Assembly (NCBI GenBank): GCA_052117605.1 | Contig: JBQKIT010000016.1 | Origin: CAG-791 sp000431495 | Lineage (GTDB): Bacteria; Bacillota; Clostridia; Lachnospirales; Lachnospiraceae | Strand: one strand, 5' to 3' | DNA: 64,000 nucleotides | In this document: one piece after another, positions 35,674-44,589 of the stretch | Layout: each line of letters starts with the position of its first letter | How positions within the stretch are numbered: the stretch's first letter is position 1 | Position numbers and translations under genes: made by a program | The notes under the pieces: generated by a model | The model's database searches: none | What the model was told of the DNA's origin: nothing | Seen by the model: only the letters and a program-made list of their open reading frames with translations

Positions 35674-36942
35674 ATGAAAATATTGATTGTCAATAAGTTT
35701 CTGTATCCGAACGGTGGCTCAGAAACCTATATCTTCAGCATCGGCAGTCAACTGCAGAAGATGGGACATGAGGTTCAGTATTTCGGTATGGAACATGAGG
35801 GGAGGATTGTCGGAAATCACGCAGAAAGCTATACCGAAGACATGTCTTTTCGGAGCGGTGGGAGCATACAAGGGAGCAACGTCAGGATTATCCGGAACAT
35901 CAGTAAGCTGACTTATCCATTTAAGATTATCTATTCCAGGAATGCAAGAAGGAAGATCCGGAAGGTCCTGGAGGATTTCCGTCCGGACGCAGTGCATCTG
36001 AACAACATCAATTTCCAGATTACGCCGTCCATCATTGAGGAGATCAAGGCATTCGATTCGAAAATCCGGATTGTCTATACGGCACATGATCCGCAGTGGG
36101 TCTGCCCAAATCATATGATGCGGATTCCTTCCACAGGGAGGCTCTGCAGCAGATGCATTGACGGAGCCAGTGAGAATTGTGCGAAGAACCGCTGCATTCA
36201 TAATTCAAGGGCGCAGAGTATCATCGGCACGATGGAGGCGGAGTTTTACAAGCATAGGAAGACATATAAAAAGGTGGATGTCATTATTGCACCCAGTGAG
36301 TTTATGAATCGTACCCTGTCACACAATCCTCAGCTGAAGGGAAGAATTGTGACGTTTCATAATGCGGTGAATGCGATGACGGATGAAGGCATTGACTCTG
36401 TTGGAGAAAAAAAGCAGCGCTATGTGCTCTATTTTGGACGGTTTTCCGAGGAAAAGGGCATTCGGACGCTCCTGAAGGCAGCCGAGGAGCTTTCGGAAAT
36501 TCCCTTTGTGTTTGCGGGAAAGGGTGAACTGGAAGATCAGGTGAATGCTCTACCCAACATTCAGAACGCAGGATTCTGCTCTGGAGAGAAGATGACTGAA
36601 CTGATCCGTGATGCAGCGTTTACGGTGTTTCCTTCAGAGTGGTATGAGAATTGTCCGTATTCTGTGATCGAGTCGCAGCTTGCAGGAACTCCGATCCTGG
36701 CTTCCGATCTGGGAGGTACTCCGGAGCTGTTAGTACCGGGAGTCACCGGAGAGCTTTTCGAGGCGGGAAATGTCGAGGAGCTTGTGGATAAGATTCGAAC
36801 CCTGTGGAATAATGCAGAAAAGAGAAACGAATATCGAAGGGGATGCGCTGCATTGAGGGAGAGAAAACTCTCGCTTAAATTTGACAATATTGAAGAGTAT
36901 TGCGAAAAGCTGGCAGCAATCTATCGGGGAAATGAATGGTGA
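35674..36942 (+). CDS. Glycosyltransferase family 4 with cysteine-rich insertion
   Basis: A 422-residue GT-B enzyme starting MKILIVNKFLYPNGGSE behind GGAGAG. The N-terminal domain contains a cysteine-rich insertion: HDPQWVCPNH, then GRLCSRCIDG, ENCAKNRCIHN, a candidate metal site known from a GT4 subgroup (a similar one occurs in the gene at 10104). The donor domain shows YFGRFSEEKGIRTLLKA and VFPSEWYENCPYSVIESQLAGTPILASD, the E-x7-E-like motif. An open frame extends upstream to 35560 but crosses the promoter. It overlaps the acyltransferase gene by seven bases. Confidence 0.92.
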   Translation: MKILIVNKFLYPNGGSETYIFSIGSQLQKMGHEVQYFGMEHEGRIVGNHAESYTEDMSFRSGGSIQGSNVRIIRNISKLTYPFKIIYSRNARRKIRKVLEDFRPDAVHLNNINFQITPSIIEEIKAFDSKIRIVYTAHDPQWVCPNHMMRIPSTGRLCSRCIDGASENCAKNRCIHNSRAQSIIGTMEAEFYKHRKTYKKVDVIIAPSEFMNRTLSHNPQLKGRIVTFHNAVNAMTDEGIDSVGEKKQRYVLYFGRFSEEKGIRTLLKAAEELSEIPFVFAGKGELEDQVNALPNIQNAGFCSGEKMTELIRDAAFTVFPSEWYENCPYSVIESQLAGTPILASDLGGTPELLVPGVTGELFEAGNVEELVDKIRTLWNNAEKRNEYRRGCAALRERKLSLKFDNIEEYCEKLAAIYRGNEW

Positions 36943-38000
36943 CAGATCAGAGAAAGGATACAAACGGAGAAAAAGAATGCTGGCTGGAGCTCCTGCGCAT
37001 CATTGCGATCGTTGGTGTCATTTTTAATCATACAGACGGATTCTATCTCTACTATTCCAATACGGATAGTAAAGTAACCTTTTTCTACTCTGTGCTGGCG
37101 TCAATTTTTTGCCGGATGGCAGTTCCGCTTTTTTTAATGGTATCCGGCAGTGTATTGCTCAGGAAAAAAGAAAGTCTGGAAGAACTATACAAAAAGAGAG
37201 TGTTCCGTATCGTTTGTGTGCTTTTTTTTACATCTGCATTTTATTATATTCTGCAGATCATGCGTGGAAGGAGAACAGAATATTCTCTGATTGATTTTGC
37301 AAGAGGACTATTGGCGGGGAATATTCAGGAATCCTTATGGTATCTGTATCTTTATCTTGGTATTCTTCTTCTGCTTCCGGTGTTGAGAAAGCTTGTTATT
37401 GGATTGAATCGACAGGAATATAAATATTTCATCCTGCTGCAGTGTGTATTCAGTGCCCTGCTTCCTGTCATTGAGAGCTTGACAGGTCTCGTTGTTCGCA
37501 GTGAACTATATCTTTTCAATCTGTATTTATTTTATTTCCTGTCCGGATATTGGTGGTTTAACGAAAAAAAAGAAGCGGATCAAAATGTATACCACCGAGA
37601 GGAAAAATGGTGTATAAGTTTCTTTTTGGCTGCATGGATAATTAATATTGGAATTATTCTGGAACAGCACTATGTAACCGGAGTTTATGACCAGAGTTTA
37701 TTGGATCTTATGATCCCGGTTATGGCACAGAGCTTTTTTGTATGGATAAAAAGCGCAGAGGGGATCCATCCTTCGTCGCGAAAAAAACGGGATATTATCC
37801 TGCGAATAGGGAGCTGCACATTTGGAATTTACTTGTTGGAGCAGCTGGTGAGAATACAATTGCTCCCAATGTATTTAAAACTGTGCATGGTCGTTCCGGG
37901 GGCTGTTGCCTGTAGTATCTATACAGCAGGAACATTTGCTGTCGCTTTATGTTATACCATGTGTCTGAAAAAAGTGCGTATTATTCGGGAGTTTATTTAG
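36936..38000 (+). CDS. Acyltransferase-3 family membrane protein
   Basis: A 354-residue integral membrane acyltransferase of the OafA/WecH type with about ten helices. It begins WLELLRIIAIVGVIFNHTDG, with the His of the family's N-terminal RxxA...H motif, and has FCRMAVPLFLMVSGSVLL, the usual second conserved block. Such proteins acetylate sugars of surface polysaccharides at the membrane. It overlaps the preceding GT4 gene by seven bases. It could replace the lost function of the decayed copy at 7030, although the sequences are not obviously close. Which sugar it modifies is unknown. Confidence 0.87.
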   Translation: MVTDQRKDTNGEKECWLELLRIIAIVGVIFNHTDGFYLYYSNTDSKVTFFYSVLASIFCRMAVPLFLMVSGSVLLRKKESLEELYKKRVFRIVCVLFFTSAFYYILQIMRGRRTEYSLIDFARGLLAGNIQESLWYLYLYLGILLLLPVLRKLVIGLNRQEYKYFILLQCVFSALLPVIESLTGLVVRSELYLFNLYLFYFLSGYWWFNEKKEADQNVYHREEKWCISFFLAAWIINIGIILEQHYVTGVYDQSLLDLMIPVMAQSFFVWIKSAEGIHPSSRKKRDIILRIGSCTFGIYLLEQLVRIQLLPMYLKLCMVVPGAVACSIYTAGTFAVALCYTMCLKKVRIIREFI

Positions 38001-38055
38001 CTGATTTGAGAGAATAGAACGTACAAATAAATTTTGTGATCAAGGAATAGATGAA

Positions 38056-39612
38056 ATGAAAAGAATGTCTGAAATACTCCGGAATATAATGCCTTTTTGG
38101 CTATGTGTACTTTTCCTTGGCTCGATGCTGCCAGTTTTATACTGTGGCTATTTCAATTATGCAACAGCAGATGATTTTGTAAAATCTTATACCGTGCATA
38201 ATGTGCTTCTGGAAGATGGAGATCTGGTAGAGATTATTCGTGAAGGAATTGTTTCTGCTGCTGATATGTGGAGAATCTGGGAGGGAACCTGGTCATCAAA
38301 TTTTGTTCTGGCAATGCAGCCTGGTATTTGGGGAGAACACGTTTATGCGGTGACGGTACCGTTATGTATTCTTTATTCTGCCGTGGGAAGCGGATATCTT
38401 TTGTGGGAAATTATGATCCGGAGGCTTGGAATATCGGGGAAAAGCTTCTGGATCATTTTCTGGCTTCAGCTATTTTTCTTTCTTCAGTTTATGCCGTATA
38501 TACGTGGAGGAATGTTCTGGTATCCGGGAATGGCTCATTATATCATGCCGATGTGCTTTTCTTTACTGATGATTACTTGGATGCTTAAGTGGGAGAGAAC
38601 CGGTAGATACAGATATTTTATTTTTATGCTGTTGGATGCTGTTTATATTGGAGGGTCTCATTATCAGCACATCATTCTGGTTCTTCTGATTCTCCTGAGC
38701 GGCTGGCTTTGGAGCCTTTTGATGGAAAGGAACCATCAGCGGAGAATGTCTCTTCTGTGGATTCCGATCATTGAAATTCTGATTGGTCTTTATTTCTGTA
38801 TCATTTCACCGGGAAATCTGACACGTGGAGGAGAGAGCTTCGGGCTGCATCCTTCGGCAATTCTGCGGATGCCCTTTTCCTGTATGATTCAGGGCCTGCA
38901 GCATATGCGGGAATATTTTGTGCATGTGCCACTTCTCATGGCGTACGTTGTTCTGGTATTTTTTCTTGGGGCCCGAATGGTGCGATGGGACAGACTTGGA
39001 GCGCTTCGGAGAATACCGGTTGGCCTTATCCTGCTGTATCTGTTCCTTCTGTATGCCTCTGTTGAGGCTCCTGGAATTTACGCGGCAGGAAACACAGCCG
39101 GGATCTCCGGTGGATATTTTGATATCGTCTATCAGACCATGATTCTGACCATGACTGTCGCGCTTTTACTTCTTGGAAGCTGGGTGCGTTTCAAGACAAT
39201 GGAGGATCGCAGGCCGGGAAGGAGGGTTGTTGTTCTTGCAGCTGCAGGGATCCTTCTTTTTATGCTTTTGGGAGTGAAGCCCGGCGTGAAGCAGTCGGCA
39301 GCGTATTTATGCTATGACTTTGCAAGGAGCGGAAGACTTCGAGACTTTGTGATTCAGATGGAGGAGCGAATTGAGCTCCTGAATGATCCAAACCTGGAAG
39401 ACATCTACGTTCCGGAGATGAATGATGATCAGGGTCCGTTCATGCATTTGCAGTTGTCGGAGGATAAGACCAACTATACGAATGAGTCCACTGCGCTGTA
39501 CTACCATAAGCATTCTGTGACGGCGGTTCCGAGGGAACAGTATTACAAAGAGTATGCCAAAAAGCAGGGACATGATATCCCGGAGGCTTATCGGGATTTG
39601 TACAGAGAGTGA
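38056..39612 (+). CDS. DUF6056-like polytopic membrane protein, probable GT-C glycosyltransferase
   Basis: A 518-residue protein with about eleven membrane helices. Between helices 1 and 2 it has CGYFNYATADDFVKSY, the Asp-Asp typical of DUF6056/GtrII-like GT-C proteins, and further on GGMFWYPGMAHYIMPM. The C-terminal 110 residues are a soluble extracytoplasmic tail. The protein probably transfers a sugar from a polyprenyl-phosphate carrier at the outer face. AAGGAA precedes ATG 38056. It is the first of four consecutive proteins of this build. Confidence 0.75.
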   Translation: MKRMSEILRNIMPFWLCVLFLGSMLPVLYCGYFNYATADDFVKSYTVHNVLLEDGDLVEIIREGIVSAADMWRIWEGTWSSNFVLAMQPGIWGEHVYAVTVPLCILYSAVGSGYLLWEIMIRRLGISGKSFWIIFWLQLFFFLQFMPYIRGGMFWYPGMAHYIMPMCFSLLMITWMLKWERTGRYRYFIFMLLDAVYIGGSHYQHIILVLLILLSGWLWSLLMERNHQRRMSLLWIPIIEILIGLYFCIISPGNLTRGGESFGLHPSAILRMPFSCMIQGLQHMREYFVHVPLLMAYVVLVFFLGARMVRWDRLGALRRIPVGLILLYLFLLYASVEAPGIYAAGNTAGISGGYFDIVYQTMILTMTVALLLLGSWVRFKTMEDRRPGRRVVVLAAAGILLFMLLGVKPGVKQSAAYLCYDFARSGRLRDFVIQMEERIELLNDPNLEDIYVPEMNDDQGPFMHLQLSEDKTNYTNESTALYYHKHSVTAVPREQYYKEYAKKQGHDIPEAYRDLYRE

Positions 39613-39737
39613 AATCATGGCAATAACGTTGATGCGTTTGCGCAATGTGTTATGAACAACACATATATGGGCATCCGCAGTTTACGTGGATTGCCTTGAA
39701 CGGCCGGAAACTAGATTTTAAATGATGGGTAAAACCA

Positions 39738-41336
39738 ATGAAGAAGTTAAATCAATATTGTGATAATCATGCTTTGTTTGCATATGTTATTGCAGCTGTT
39801 TTTTATGCCGTAGTAGTGTTTGGAGTGACAATAGGCTGTGGAACAATGAACAGCGGATGGCACTTTGTGGATGATCATGAATTCCTGGAATGGATCAACC
39901 CGGTCCGTGAGGGAAGAAGTTCGACCATTGGGCAGCTGCAGCATGTGTTCTGGAGTGGCTTTACAGGACGGTTTCGACCGCTATATGCTCCGTTTCGATT
40001 CTTGACGATTTTGCTTTTTGGGAACAACATTCAATATTATTCACTTCTCAAGGCCGTGGAAACGATTCTGGCCTTTTTCCTTCTGTTTTGTCTGGGTAGA
40101 AAAATGAAGGCAACATTTTGCTCTTCCGTTGCGTTTTCACTGATTTCACTTGTGGGCTATCAGTCTGCAATATGGTGGAAACTTGGACCACAGGAGGTGC
40201 AGGGGACGATATTCTTTGCTCTTGGTATGATCTTTTTGGAAAAGTGGATTCAAGGGAAAAAGAAAGGCAATGGAATCCTCAGCTTTTTGTTTTTCTGGAT
40301 CATGAGTAATTGGAAGGAGTCTTTTATTTTGCTGCTTCCCTTTGTGGCGATCTATCTGATTTACCGTACAGAAGATATTGGGGAAAACAATGAGTCATAT
40401 TTTATACGAGGGATGACGCGGATTAAGCAGCACTGGTTGTATCTGGCAGCCATAGGACTTACTTTTTCAATTATCATTGTCATTATTGTTCTGAAAATTG
40501 GAACAAACGCTTCTTCCGGCGGAGGCATTTCTCCAAGCATTGGCATTCGAACGATTGCTGACAGCTATTATTATGCATTTGGACATGATCTGAAATATTA
40601 TGCAATACTGACACCGGTCATGACTGCCATTCTTCTGACGTATTGGGAATCGTTAAAGAAAATGTGGAAGGAGATATTTCTTCTATGCGTTTTTCTTGCG
40701 CCTCAGCTTCTTTTGTATGGAAAAGAAGCTATGGCAGAACGCTATATTATTCCTTCATCGATCGGATATGGGATGTTCTTTGTCCTTGCGGCCTCAAAAG
40801 CTGGATTTCTTTCCGGAAAGAGAAGAAAAATTTATCAGCTGGTTGTTTTGCTGCTGATATTGCTCGGGTTCCGAACAACATTGATTGAGGCAGATTATTA
40901 TCGTTATCGTGGAGAGAGCGTTACAAATGCCCTGGAGTATATTCGCAATGAAACGGAGGAGAATTCGGATGTGTCTGTAATGAGCTGTCTTGGATATTCT
41001 AATCCGGAAGCGGATAATACGGTAGCTGCCTGGATGAAGTATTACGGCCAGGAGGAACAGATGTATTACTGGAGCGAATCGGATGATTCGGTCAGAGATT
41101 ACAGGGCACAGGCCGATCAAAAGGATGATTGCGAATATGATCTGTATGATATGGACATTGTCATTGCGTATAATGCAACGGATCGTCACTATACAGGAAA
41201 ATGTAAGCCTGTGCGTGATCAGCTTCTGACTTCTGACTATACTATGGTCAATGCGGGAACCATAGACATTTATGTTCATAATAATTCTGATATTGGGTTA
41301 CCTGATGATCAGATCAGGACATCCTATTACCAGTGA
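39738..41336 (+). CDS. Polytopic GT-C-like membrane protein
   Basis: A 532-residue protein with about eleven membrane helices. The first extracytoplasmic loop carries GWHFVDDHEFLEW, an acidic DDHE group in the place of the GT-C catalytic acid, then GRFRPLYAPFRFLT. A mid-protein loop GGGISPSIGIRTI and a C-terminal soluble tail of about 110 residues follow. No named family is certain; build and neighbours point to an outer-face glycosyltransferase using a lipid-phosphate sugar. It stands 125 bases after the previous gene, a gap in which I see nothing, and its end overlaps the earliest possible start of the next. Confidence 0.65.
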   Translation: MKKLNQYCDNHALFAYVIAAVFYAVVVFGVTIGCGTMNSGWHFVDDHEFLEWINPVREGRSSTIGQLQHVFWSGFTGRFRPLYAPFRFLTILLFGNNIQYYSLLKAVETILAFFLLFCLGRKMKATFCSSVAFSLISLVGYQSAIWWKLGPQEVQGTIFFALGMIFLEKWIQGKKKGNGILSFLFFWIMSNWKESFILLLPFVAIYLIYRTEDIGENNESYFIRGMTRIKQHWLYLAAIGLTFSIIIVIIVLKIGTNASSGGGISPSIGIRTIADSYYYAFGHDLKYYAILTPVMTAILLTYWESLKKMWKEIFLLCVFLAPQLLLYGKEAMAERYIIPSSIGYGMFFVLAASKAGFLSGKRRKIYQLVVLLLILLGFRTTLIEADYYRYRGESVTNALEYIRNETEENSDVSVMSCLGYSNPEADNTVAAWMKYYGQEEQMYYWSESDDSVRDYRAQADQKDDCEYDLYDMDIVIAYNATDRHYTGKCKPVRDQLLTSDYTMVNAGTIDIYVHNNSDIGLPDDQIRTSYYQ

Positions 41337-41353
41337 TTTGGCTCGAAAAGAAG

Positions 41354-42859
41354 ATGCGTGTAAGTATGAGAAATACAGCAATTAAATGTGGGAAAATCGT
41401 AACCGTAGTGGTTTTGGTGATTCAGCTTGGTGTATTGCTGAATATCTGCAGGTACACCTTTTTCACTGCGGATGATTATTGGCATGCAGTGACGGCCGGA
41501 GGAATCCAGAATTCTTTCCCGGAATTGTGGTCAGCTGCCTGGAATTTCATGAGAACAAGATTTCATGGTTGGCAGGGAACCTTTTTCTCCATGTTTCTGC
41601 AGATTTTCCTGTGCCCGTTGAACTGGAATATTTCAAATCCGTATCGGGCACTTCATATCATTTTGATTGTTGTGTGCCTGTTATTCTTTTTCAGCCTCTA
41701 TCTGGTTAACCGTAATCTCGCTATTTGGATTGGATATTCTTCTGAATGGGTGATTTTATGCGGATATACGATTTTGGTTACCGCACTGCTGAACACGCGA
41801 TCCTATTATGAGAATTTCTTTTGGTTTTCCGGCATAACCAGCTATACAATACCATTGACGTTGACACTTCTGGCAGGAGCAATGCTTCTTCGAAAAAAAG
41901 GCCGGAAAACTGTGGGAAAATGCGGAAAGCTGTCTGAGCTTGTGGCATCCATCCTGTTATTTCTGGCCTGCGGTGGTTCACTGGAAATTGCATTACCGAT
42001 CTGCTATGTCCTGTTTATCTGGATGGTAAACAGAATTCACAAAAAAAGTATTACAGGTACGGTGATCTTAGCATTTGCAGCGGCCATGGCAGGAACCTTC
42101 ATCAATGGGGCAGCACCTGGCAATTATGCCCGGCATGCTGTAACAGCAAAAGACAGTGGAGCAATCAGCACGCTGTGGCATGCTGGACGGAATACGTTGT
42201 TCCAATTATTTGATGAATGTGGAAGAATGTTTGACGCCTCCGTAATGGCGGTTATGGTTTTCGCTGCGATGTTGTTGGGGTGTCTCGCGTGGTATCACCT
42301 GTCTTCCGGAGTAATCCACAGGAGTATGATGTTTGCTTTTCTTATCGTTCCCATTCCGGCGCTTGCAATTTTTCCTGTTGTTCTTGGATACGGATCGGTG
42401 GGGTTACCGGAAAGAACTTACCTGATGCTGAATCTGTCCTTGGCAGGAGTTTTTCTGAGCTTTGCATTTTGTGCAGGGGCAGTGCTGTCGGCAATCTGGA
42501 AGGATCGGCTGAAGGTGGGTACCATTTTGCTGCTTCTGATTCTGGTGGCTGCAATGACGGATCAGGAAGGGCTGTATCGGACTTATGAGGGAGATTTTCT
42601 GTATCAGCTTCCGATGGCAACGCTTGCAATGGATAGTCAGAAGGGGTGGGTTTCCCGTTACTATCAAGACGTTGTTTCATTTTATGACGGCATTGCGAAT
42701 TCGGAAGAAATGAATGTGGCCGTAGATGCGGGGCAGCTTTTGACTGCACCTAAGGGACTTATGCCGTTGATTATTCTGGATGCGGACAGCCTGGCACAAT
42801 ACTATGGAAAGACAAGCATAAGTGTGGTTTCTGATGCTGCAGCGGAGACGGGAGAGTAG
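41354..42859 (+). CDS. DUF6056-like polytopic membrane protein, probable GT-C glycosyltransferase
   Basis: About 501 residues, eleven or so membrane helices. It shares with the gene at 38056 the loop YTFFTADDYWHAV and, further on, YYENFFWFSGITSYTIPLTL, a pattern of DUF6056 proteins. The soluble C-terminal tail is shorter. The start is uncertain: GTG 41333, ATG 41354 and ATG 41366 are in frame, none with a strong site; GAAAAGAAG lies directly before 41354. It is followed by the GtrII-like gene eight bases later. The likely role is a glycosyltransferase acting outside the membrane, paralogous to 38056. Confidence 0.73.
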   Translation: MRVSMRNTAIKCGKIVTVVVLVIQLGVLLNICRYTFFTADDYWHAVTAGGIQNSFPELWSAAWNFMRTRFHGWQGTFFSMFLQIFLCPLNWNISNPYRALHIILIVVCLLFFFSLYLVNRNLAIWIGYSSEWVILCGYTILVTALLNTRSYYENFFWFSGITSYTIPLTLTLLAGAMLLRKKGRKTVGKCGKLSELVASILLFLACGGSLEIALPICYVLFIWMVNRIHKKSITGTVILAFAAAMAGTFINGAAPGNYARHAVTAKDSGAISTLWHAGRNTLFQLFDECGRMFDASVMAVMVFAAMLLGCLAWYHLSSGVIHRSMMFAFLIVPIPALAIFPVVLGYGSVGLPERTYLMLNLSLAGVFLSFAFCAGAVLSAIWKDRLKVGTILLLLILVAAMTDQEGLYRTYEGDFLYQLPMATLAMDSQKGWVSRYYQDVVSFYDGIANSEEMNVAVDAGQLLTAPKGLMPLIILDADSLAQYYGKTSISVVSDAAAETGE

Positions 42860-42866
42860 TTTTGTT

Positions 42867-44411
42867 ATGAATCATGCAATACGAAATATGGCATATGAGT
42901 TCCGACGCAAATATGGAAAGGTATTTACTGCCTTATATTTGAGCAGTCTGCTGCTGTATCTGCCGTTTCTTATTCTGCGTCTTACCAATGATATGGACGG
43001 CATGTGGGATCAGGATGACCACATTACGGGAGCTGCGGAGCTTCGGATGGGGCGCTGGTTCTGGCCGATTCTGGATAAGCTGCGTCTGAATGTGTCACTG
43101 GATCCGCTCCCTGCGTTGATTTCTCTTGCAGTTTTTTCTTGTGGTGTAATTTTTCTGTTATCCCTGATGAATGTCCGGACGGAGAGCAGGAGGGAACAGC
43201 TTTTCGCGTGGACCATTGGGATGATGCTTCTGGCTTCTCCGACGGTTCTGTGTCAGCTTTCATACAGCCATATGGCGATCAATGATGCAGTCTCATTTCT
43301 CCTGGCTGTTTTTGCTGTCTGGCTTCTTCGAAAGAGGGAAAGAGGTTGGAGGGAAATCTTACTCTCCGGTCTGATGATTGCGTTAATGATGGGAGGATAT
43401 CAGGCTACTCTTGGCGTCACCTGTGTGGCAGCATTGTTTGCATTTGTCAGAATGCTGCAGCAAAGAGAACAAGTACGAAATGCATTTGCCTTTGCAGGAC
43501 GCATGCTGCTTGCCATCCTTTTGGGGGCGGTACTGTATGAAGTTTTTCTCCATTTGGGACTTGTACTGACCGGTCAGACACTTTCTGATTACAACGGAGC
43601 GGATGCAATTACATTTACAGGGGTGTTGGGGAATTTGCCTTCCAGCATTTGGCATACATATACAGCGTTTGGATTTTATTTTGGAGGGAATGGCTACCAT
43701 TTCAATCTCCTGCAGTCACAGGGATGGTTCCGTTTTCTGTATCTGATCCCGGCAGGAATTGCTCTTTTCTGTATTCGGGAGGCCGGAAATGCTCTCAGCT
43801 CTATTCTGATGATTGCGGCGTTTTTGTTGATTCCGGTATTTGCCAACAGTTTTTTTCTGCTTGCAGTTTCGGCAGAGACGATGATGCAGATGACAATGGG
43901 AATGGCACTTGTTCTGCCGCTTGTGTTCTGTCTGACAAACTGGAAGAATCGTCTTTCAGGAATTGTCATTGCTGCGCTCTTTTTGATTTTGTACGGGGAA
44001 GCCGGTCAGAATGTCAACGATCAATACGCGATGTATGCAGGACGCAGAGCAACAACTGCGATTGCAGAGCAGGTGATGGATTGCTGGGCGTTATCCGGAA
44101 TAGATTATACGGAGAATGTGGTGTTGGTCTATGGCACACCTGAAAAGGCACCATTGTTCTCTAAGGCTGATTTGTATGATCGTGCTAATTCATATGCGCA
44201 GTACGGGCGCTTTGCACCAACTTCCGAGGGAAATCGCCTCTGCTGGTCACATTTTTTTGAACAGCAGCTTCGTGTGAATGTGAATTACGCAGAGGGCGAC
44301 ACGCTGGAGACGATTTATCATTCACCGGAGGTTGCGGCAATGCCGGTGTATCCGGCTGCCGGATCTGTGGCCAATGTGTGGGGCGTGACCGTGGTAAAGG
44401 TGTCGGAATAA
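42867..44411 (+). CDS. GtrII-type glucosyltransferase-domain membrane protein
   Basis: A 514-residue membrane protein of the GtrII-like glucosyltransferase family. The first extracytoplasmic loop has GMWDQDDHITGAAELRMGRWFWP (acidic D-x-D-D group, about residues 45-53), and LSYSHMAINDAVSFLLAV and GGYQATLGV follow, as in the family. In phages GtrII adds glucose from undecaprenyl-phosphate-glucose to O-antigen in the periplasm; a corresponding outer-face role is likely here. ATG 42867 has GGGAGAG ten bases upstream; an earlier in-frame ATG at 42822 lies within the preceding gene. It ends the operon before the rnf leader. Confidence 0.85.
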   Translation: MNHAIRNMAYEFRRKYGKVFTALYLSSLLLYLPFLILRLTNDMDGMWDQDDHITGAAELRMGRWFWPILDKLRLNVSLDPLPALISLAVFSCGVIFLLSLMNVRTESRREQLFAWTIGMMLLASPTVLCQLSYSHMAINDAVSFLLAVFAVWLLRKRERGWREILLSGLMIALMMGGYQATLGVTCVAALFAFVRMLQQREQVRNAFAFAGRMLLAILLGAVLYEVFLHLGLVLTGQTLSDYNGADAITFTGVLGNLPSSIWHTYTAFGFYFGGNGYHFNLLQSQGWFRFLYLIPAGIALFCIREAGNALSSILMIAAFLLIPVFANSFFLLAVSAETMMQMTMGMALVLPLVFCLTNWKNRLSGIVIAALFLILYGEAGQNVNDQYAMYAGRRATTAIAEQVMDCWALSGIDYTENVVLVYGTPEKAPLFSKADLYDRANSYAQYGRFAPTSEGNRLCWSHFFEQQLRVNVNYAEGDTLETIYHSPEVAAMPVYPAAGSVANVWGVTVVKVSE

Positions 44412-44483
44412 GATCTTCCGGAGAAAACCTTCAAATATGACCACAAACCAACAAAATCTGGCAAGTCCGTTTTATTTTTACTG

Positions 44484-44512
44484 TTCAATTTGACGGAAAC
44501 AAAGACTATAAT
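44484..44512 (+). promoter_or_regulatory. Putative promoter upstream of the rnf operon
   Basis: TTCAAT (44484-44489) and a perfect TATAAT (44507-44512) with a 17-base spacer predict a start near 44519, about 70 bases before rnfC. The hairpin at 44518-44562 begins at that very point. Confidence 0.6.
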
Positions 44513-44517
44513 GATAA

Positions 44518-44562
44518 CCGTGAGGGTCTGGAATTATGAAACCGGACCTTCGCGGTTTTTTT
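44518..44562 (+). terminator. Intrinsic terminator/attenuator in the rnfC leader
   Basis: Arms 44518-44531 and 44542-44555 pair over 14 positions (four of them G-U) around a 10-base loop, followed by seven Ts (44556-44562). This is a normal rho-independent terminator. It stops read-through from the glycan operon ending at 44411, but it also lies between the rnf promoter and the rnfC ribosome site (AGGAGG, 44575-44580). Confidence 0.8.
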
Positions 44563-44589
44563 ACTCTATCTTACGAGGAGGTATCATAC

